Below are positions 24,329 to 27,110 of a DNA stretch of 27,110 bases, in pieces (within the stretch, counting starts at the first letter, position 1; each line of letters starts with the position of its first letter). Position numbers and translations under genes: made by a program. The stretch covers positions 1 to 27,110 of the forward strand of contig CACXED010000125.1 of NCBI GenBank assembly GCA_902766575.1, given 5' to 3'. The stretch is from an uncultured Ruminococcus sp. GTDB lineage: Bacteria; Bacillota; Clostridia; Oscillospirales; CAG-272. Below the pieces are notes generated by a model, which did not search any database, was not told the origin of the DNA, and saw only the letters and a list, made by a program, of their open reading frames with translations.

Positions 24329-25294
24329 ATGAGAGAAGAAAACGATATCCGCGACGCTATAGCCGGATTCTGGAAGACCGTTCTGCTGGCGGTACTGGCG
24401 TTTGCGGCGATGGTAGTGTATATATTCGTGTCCTCGGCGCTCGAGTGGAAGCACGAGCAGGAGCTGCTCGAGATCGCCGCCAGACAGAAGGAAGCGGCAA
24501 GGCTCGCCAGGGTCGGCGTGTATGCGTGGGTCAACGACTGGGAGATCGCCGACGTCGGAGTGCGCGGCACAAATCAGACCCGCTCGCTCAAAAAGCTCGA
24601 GCCGGGCGTTGAGTACGAGGTCGGACGGCTGAGATATTTTGACGTGAATCTCACACGCGGCTTTGATCAGGTTATGGAGGCGAATCCCGACGACCCGGTC
24701 TACGTCTATCCGCTGATAACCGCGCAGTATTCGAATTTCATACGCGTGAAATACTCGGTTGACGGCGGAGCGGGCTGGCTCATGAGCGGCGAGACAAGAC
24801 GCGGGATCAAGATCGACGACTGGACGTATACGCTTCCCGAGGAATATGAAACGAACGACACCCGCGAGGGCTGGGGAGAGAAATCGCTGACCTTCAGCGT
24901 CTCCGTGAACGGGCGCGAGGGAATCGAGGTCGGCGCGGGCTCGGAGCTGGTCAGCGAGGCTATGCGTCCCTACAATATGATCGAAACGGTCAGGCTCGGC
25001 GACGTATACAATAACGTCCCCGAGCAGTACGCCGACCGGACGCGGAATATCTACACCTCGCACGTCATAATCGAGTGCTGGAAAAGCGACCCGAGAGTCA
25101 GACGCGCCGACGGAGATCCGAACAAGGTCTTTACTCCTACGCCCGAGCTGACCGTAAAGCTGCGCATACGAAGCTACGGCGAGTGGGATCTCACCGCCGA
25201 GGAGTTCGAGTCGATGCGGTATAAGGTGATCAGCTTTGCCGACCGGAATCTGCGCGAATTTTCGCCCTATGTGACGGTCGAGCTTGTGACCTGA
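24329..25294 (+). CDS. Membrane-anchored protein of unknown function
   Basis: The 321-residue protein starts at the ATG at 24329, eight bases after GGGAGG. A single membrane helix lies near the N-terminus (about 15-36, VLLAVLAFAAMVVYIF), followed by a short charged coiled-coil (about 39-60, EQELLEIAARQKEAARLA). The rest (from about 65) is a mixed region without Cys-rich or catalytic motifs, with WVNDWEIADVGVRG, VKYSVDGGAGWLMS and a C-terminal YVTVELV strand. The orientation is probably N-terminus inside, so most of the protein faces outward. I do not recognise the family. The gene has a strong promoter and terminator of its own and diverges from the GH127-like gene, which gives no firm functional clue. 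Confidence 0.85.
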   Translation: MREENDIRDAIAGFWKTVLLAVLAFAAMVVYIFVSSALEWKHEQELLEIAARQKEAARLARVGVYAWVNDWEIADVGVRGTNQTRSLKKLEPGVEYEVGRLRYFDVNLTRGFDQVMEANPDDPVYVYPLITAQYSNFIRVKYSVDGGAGWLMSGETRRGIKIDDWTYTLPEEYETNDTREGWGEKSLTFSVSVNGREGIEVGAGSELVSEAMRPYNMIETVRLGDVYNNVPEQYADRTRNIYTSHVIIECWKSDPRVRRADGDPNKVFTPTPELTVKLRIRSYGEWDLTAEEFESMRYKVISFADRNLREFSPYVTVELVT

Positions 25295-25305
25295 GCACTC
25301 CTGAA

Positions 25306-25413
25306 AGTCAAAAGCACCCGATACGGATATTCCGCATCGGGTGCTTTTTGCGAAGGGACAGATAATTTATATGCGGCGATATAGAATCCGCTCCCCCTTT
25401 GGCAGTCCCTCCT
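25306..25413 (-). ncRNA. Candidate small RNA, about 108 nt
   Basis: A consensus promoter on the minus strand (25447 to 25419) would start RNA near 25413, and transcription would end at the hairpin at 25310-25348, whose minus-strand side is followed by T residues. The RNA has no ATG with a usable frame near its AGGAGGG sequence. Its first bases GGAGGGAC (25412-25405) can pair with GUCCCUUC (25359-25352) in an eight-base helix that hides the ribosome-site-like sequence. Inside are a G-run (AAAGGGGGAG), a GCGG/CCGC hairpin and an AU-rich open stretch. The layout is promoter, structured body and shared terminator, without a coding frame. It matches no RNA family that I recognise. Function unknown; transcription is unproven. 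Confidence 0.55.
25310..25349. terminator. Bidirectional terminator
   Basis: AAAAGCACCCGAT (25310-25322) pairs with ATCGGGTGCTTTT (25336-25348), with an inner CGG/CCG pair. T-runs are present in both directions. It ends the membrane-protein transcript on the plus strand and the candidate small RNA on the minus strand. Confidence 0.92.
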
Positions 25414-25418
25414 GTAAT

Positions 25419-25447
25419 ATTATAGTATCTTATCAAGCTGCTGTCAA
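25419..25447 (-). promoter_or_regulatory. Consensus promoter facing left into a non-coding region
   Basis: On the minus strand TTGACA (25447 to 25442) and TATAAT (25424 to 25419) are both perfect and exactly 17 bases apart. No protein gene lies downstream before the terminator about 70 bases further on, so it should drive the candidate small RNA. Confidence 0.8.
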
Positions 25448-25472
25448 TAAGAAATAACAAAATTCGATATAA

Positions 25473-25503
25473 TTGCCAAAATTATACCCGATAATTGTAT
25501 AAT
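25473..25503 (+). promoter_or_regulatory. Possible promoter of the HTH remnant
   Basis: TTGCCA (25473-25478) and a perfect TATAAT (25498-25503), 19 bases apart. The long spacer makes it weaker than the other promoters here. Confidence 0.45.
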
Positions 25504-25535
25504 AGTTCCATATGATTTATAAATAGGGGAGTTTT

Positions 25536-25680
25536 ATGGATAATATGGGACAGAATAATTTATCTCAGAGAGTGCCTTGAAATGAAGCAGGTCGAGCTTG
25601 CCCGGAAATTCAGGCGGCTGTCCTGCGACAGCAAGGCGCGTCTCGAAGCGCGTCTCGAAGCCCGGGAGAGGGAAATGTAA
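25536..25680 (+). pseudogene. Broken remnant of an XRE-type helix-turn-helix gene
   Basis: A GGGGAG ribosome site (25526-25531) precedes ATG at 25536, but this frame ends after 14 codons (TGA at 25578). In the next frame the codons read IIYLRECLEMKQVELARKF, which fits the first helices of an XRE/Cro-type HTH (LRE, then MKQVELA). This second frame then passes into Arg/Glu-rich codons with a 12-base tandem duplication and stops at 25678-25680. So a frameshift near 25540-25556 separates start and HTH, and the C-terminal part of the domain has been replaced. Only about 48 codons remain. The promoter and ribosome site look preserved, so a short peptide may still be made. The family call rests on a short match. 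Confidence 0.4.
25637..25660 (+). repeat. 12-base tandem duplication
   Basis: CGCGTCTCGAAG occurs twice in a row, 25637-25648 and 25649-25660, inside the HTH remnant. It keeps frame and adds four codons to an Arg/Leu/Glu-rich helix. Confidence 0.85.
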
Positions 25681-25697
25681 AATTATCGTTTTCCCTC

Positions 25698-25727
25698 TTG
25701 ACAAATTCGGCTGAAAGGGTGTATAAT
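25698..25727 (+). promoter_or_regulatory. Promoter of the thrS T-box leader
   Basis: TTGACA (25698-25703) and TATAAT (25722-25727) are both perfect, with an 18-base spacer. Transcription should begin around 25734 and give a leader of about 300 bases. Confidence 0.85.
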
Positions 25728-25734
25728 AATATGT

Positions 25735-25997
25735 AAAGGCAGAACGGAATCTGCCTGCCGATAAAGGTCTCAGAGAGGATCCGCGTTTGCTGTGAGCGGA
25801 ACCGACCGGACGGCAGGCGCTTTAACCGCCGTTCACTGGATCCGCCAAGGGTTCGTGCCGCGCGCAGGAAATGGCGCGCCGTGCTCCGACGTTATACGGA
25901 TTGGAAGTATATGCTTCCGAAAGAGTTAAAAATTCGGGTGGAACCGTGGGAATTTTCTCACCCCGAGGGTATATTTAATTATGCCCTCGGGGTTTTT
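25735..25997 (+). promoter_or_regulatory. T-box riboswitch of thrS
   Basis: The leader has the T-box bulge sequence TGGAACC (25939-25945) within GGGTGGAACCG, preceded by AAAAATTC, and it ends in an intrinsic terminator. It senses uncharged tRNA-Thr: uncharged tRNA stabilises the antiterminator and thrS is read. Stem I is compact: GCCTGCCG (25753-25760) pairs with CGGCAGGC (25811-25818), AGAGAG lies at 25772-25777 and GCTGTGAGC at 25788-25797. A Thr specifier codon ACC is present on the 3' side at 25801-25803, with another ACC at 25805-25807, so the exact specifier is not settled. The variable base after TGG is A, which asks for a U discriminator in the tRNA. Confidence 0.92.
25960..25997 (+). 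terminator. Regulated terminator of the T-box leader
   Basis: ACCCCGAGGGTAT (25960-25972) pairs with ATGCCCTCGGGGT (25981-25993) and is followed by TTTTT. It lies 35 bases before the thrS start and is the off-state of the T-box. Confidence 0.9.
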
Positions 25998-26031
25998 GTT
26001 TTCCGGGGGCTCGAAAGGATGGTTTTATCAA

Positions 26032-27110
26032 ATGTTCACGATCAGATTTGAGGGGACCGACAAGGCTTATGAAGCGTCCGAGCCGATCTCGGTCTACGAA
26101 GCGGCAAAGAGCCTTGAGCTCGCCGACCGCTCTGTCCTTGCCGCAAAGCTCGGCGAAAAGACTGTCGCGCTCTCGGCTGTGCTCGACGGCGACTGCGACG
26201 TTAAGCTCCTGACCTTTGCCGATCCGGAGGGCAAGCACGTTTTCTGGCACACCGCGTCGCACATTCTCGCGCAGGCGGTCAAGCGTCTCTATCCCGAAGC
26301 CAAGCTGACCATCGGCCCGGCTATCGACAGCGGCTTCTACTATGACATCGACAGCGAGGTCGCGTTCACGCCCGAGATCCTCAAGACCCTCGAGGGCGAA
26401 ATGCAGAAGATAGTAAAGGAAAATCTCCTGATCGAGCGCTTCACGCTGAACCGCGGCGAGGCTGTGAAGTTCATGACCGAGAGAGCCGAGCCCTACAAGG
26501 TACAGCTCATCGAGGAGCTTCCCGAGGGCGAGGAGATCTCCTTCTACAAGCAGGGCGAGTTCACCGATCTCTGCGCGGGCCCGCATCTCCACTCGACCGG
26601 CGCGGTCAAGGCGGTCAAGCTCCTCCAGTGTACCGGCGCTTACTGGAAGGGCGACCAGAAGAACAAGCAGCTCCAGCGCATCTACGGAATCGCGTTCCCG
26701 GCAAAGGATATGCTCAAGGAGCACCTCACTCAGCTCGAGGAGGCAAAAAAGCGCGACCACAACAAGCTCGGACGCGACCTCGAGTTCTTCACGACGGTCG
26801 ACGTGGTCGGTCAGGGACTTCCGGTGCTGCTCCCCAAGGGCGCGAGAGTCGTTCAGCTTCTCCAGCGCTGGGTTGAGGACTACGAGCAGGCTCACGGCTA
26901 TCTGCTCACCAAGACGCCGCTGATGGCTAAGCGAGAGCTCTACAAGATCTCGGGTCACTGGGATCACTATCTCGACGGAATGTTCGTCATAGGCGATCCC
27001 AACGACGAGACCAAGGAATGTTTTGCAATGCGTCCTATGACCTGTCCGTTCCAGTATCAGGTATTCCTGAACCGTCAGCGCTCCTACCGCGACCTGCCGA
27101 TGAGACTCGG
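26032..27110 (+). CDS. thrS: Threonyl-tRNA synthetase (3' end outside window)
   Basis: ThrS charges tRNA-Thr and removes mischarged serine. About 359 codons are in the window and the frame is still open at the end; the full protein is usually near 640 residues. The TGS domain covers about residues 1-60. The editing domain has His73-x3-His77 (HTASHIL) and Cys181-x3-His185 (LCAGPHLH), the same positions within one residue as in E. coli ThrS. The catalytic domain starts after about residue 240 and shows RPMTCPFQ, where Cys338 should be a ligand of the active-site zinc. The ATG at 26032 follows AAAGGA by about 12 bases. Expression depends on the T-box leader upstream. Confidence 0.97.
   Translation, partial: MFTIRFEGTDKAYEASEPISVYEAAKSLELADRSVLAAKLGEKTVALSAVLDGDCDVKLLTFADPEGKHVFWHTASHILAQAVKRLYPEAKLTIGPAIDSGFYYDIDSEVAFTPEILKTLEGEMQKIVKENLLIERFTLNRGEAVKFMTERAEPYKVQLIEELPEGEEISFYKQGEFTDLCAGPHLHSTGAVKAVKLLQCTGAYWKGDQKNKQLQRIYGIAFPAKDMLKEHLTQLEEAKKRDHNKLGRDLEFFTTVDVVGQGLPVLLPKGARVVQLLQRWVEDYEQAHGYLLTKTPLMAKRELYKISGHWDHYLDGMFVIGDPNDETKECFAMRPMTCPFQYQVFLNRQRSYRDLPMRL

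Noticed and set aside
22423..24612. 729-codon open frame on the plus strand
   Set aside because: It is antisense to the GH127-like gene and runs across both promoters of the divergent pair. The GH127 zinc site and ribosome site support the minus strand, and high GC alone keeps the opposite frame open.
25975..26967. 330-codon frame on the minus strand
   Set aside because: It is antisense to thrS and begins beyond the conserved editing domain. No independent support.
1..27110. CRISPR arrays, tRNA or rRNA genes, insertion sequences
   Set aside because: I saw no regularly spaced repeats, tRNA cloverleaf, rRNA core sequence or transposase frame anywhere in the window.

Overview
The window (about 27 kb, clearly GC-rich in most genes) looks like a chromosome segment of an anaerobic, Gram-positive-type member of the Clostridia, probably a gut or rumen lineage near Oscillospirales or Christensenellales. 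The reasons are S-layer homology (SLH) surface proteins, Sec lipoproteins without outer-membrane machinery, a BceRS-BceAB-type peptide-antibiotic module, a T-box leader in front of thrS, sigma-A promoters (TTGACA/TATAAT, often with a TGn extension) and sugar-acid and arabinoside catabolic genes. The lineage call is inference from gene content, not from a marker gene.

Region by region. (1) 1-9178 is a cell-surface and envelope block on the plus strand: the C-terminus of an SLH protein, a short protein of unknown function, a lipoprotein, an SPFH protein with four zinc ribbons, a second lipoprotein, and a 1481-residue secreted multidomain SLH protein. The two SLH tails are clear paralogues. (2) 9183-11042, minus strand, is a decayed CUT1 sugar ABC transporter: a solute-binding protein broken by a frameshift, a second frame break and missing parts, and a 94-codon chimera that starts like a MalF-type permease and ends like a MalG-type permease. 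An apparently intact HlyD-like adaptor follows. (3) 11164-15659, plus strand, is a complete BceR-BceS-BceA-BceB-type module, with a candidate BceR operator inside the end of the kinase gene and a response regulator that seems to lack receiver helix alpha2. (4) 15656-19812, plus strand, holds three separately promoted genes: a cytoplasmic metallophosphoesterase, a class 3-like aldehyde dehydrogenase and homoserine dehydrogenase (hom). (5) 19816-24225, minus strand, holds mannonate dehydratase (uxuA), an AT-richer ankyrin-like orphan gene and a GH127-family beta-L-arabinofuranosidase-like enzyme. (6) 24268-27110 holds a membrane-anchored protein of unknown function, a candidate small RNA on the minus strand, a broken HTH gene remnant, and a T-box-controlled thrS that runs off the window.

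How the parts work together. The GH127 enzyme and UxuA fit growth on plant arabinosides and hexuronates, and the dead sugar importer suggests that another uptake route has replaced it. The Bce-type module should sense and relieve cell-wall-active peptide antibiotics. Hom and thrS both belong to threonine metabolism, but only thrS shows a T-box. The most novel signals are the compact minus-strand transcription unit at 25306-25447 (consensus promoter, structured RNA of about 108 nt, shared terminator), the SPFH/lipoprotein island between the SLH paralogues, and the shortened Bce-type receiver domain. Several genes between 9994 and 11864 show internal losses, so a real local decay and an assembly problem both need to be considered.
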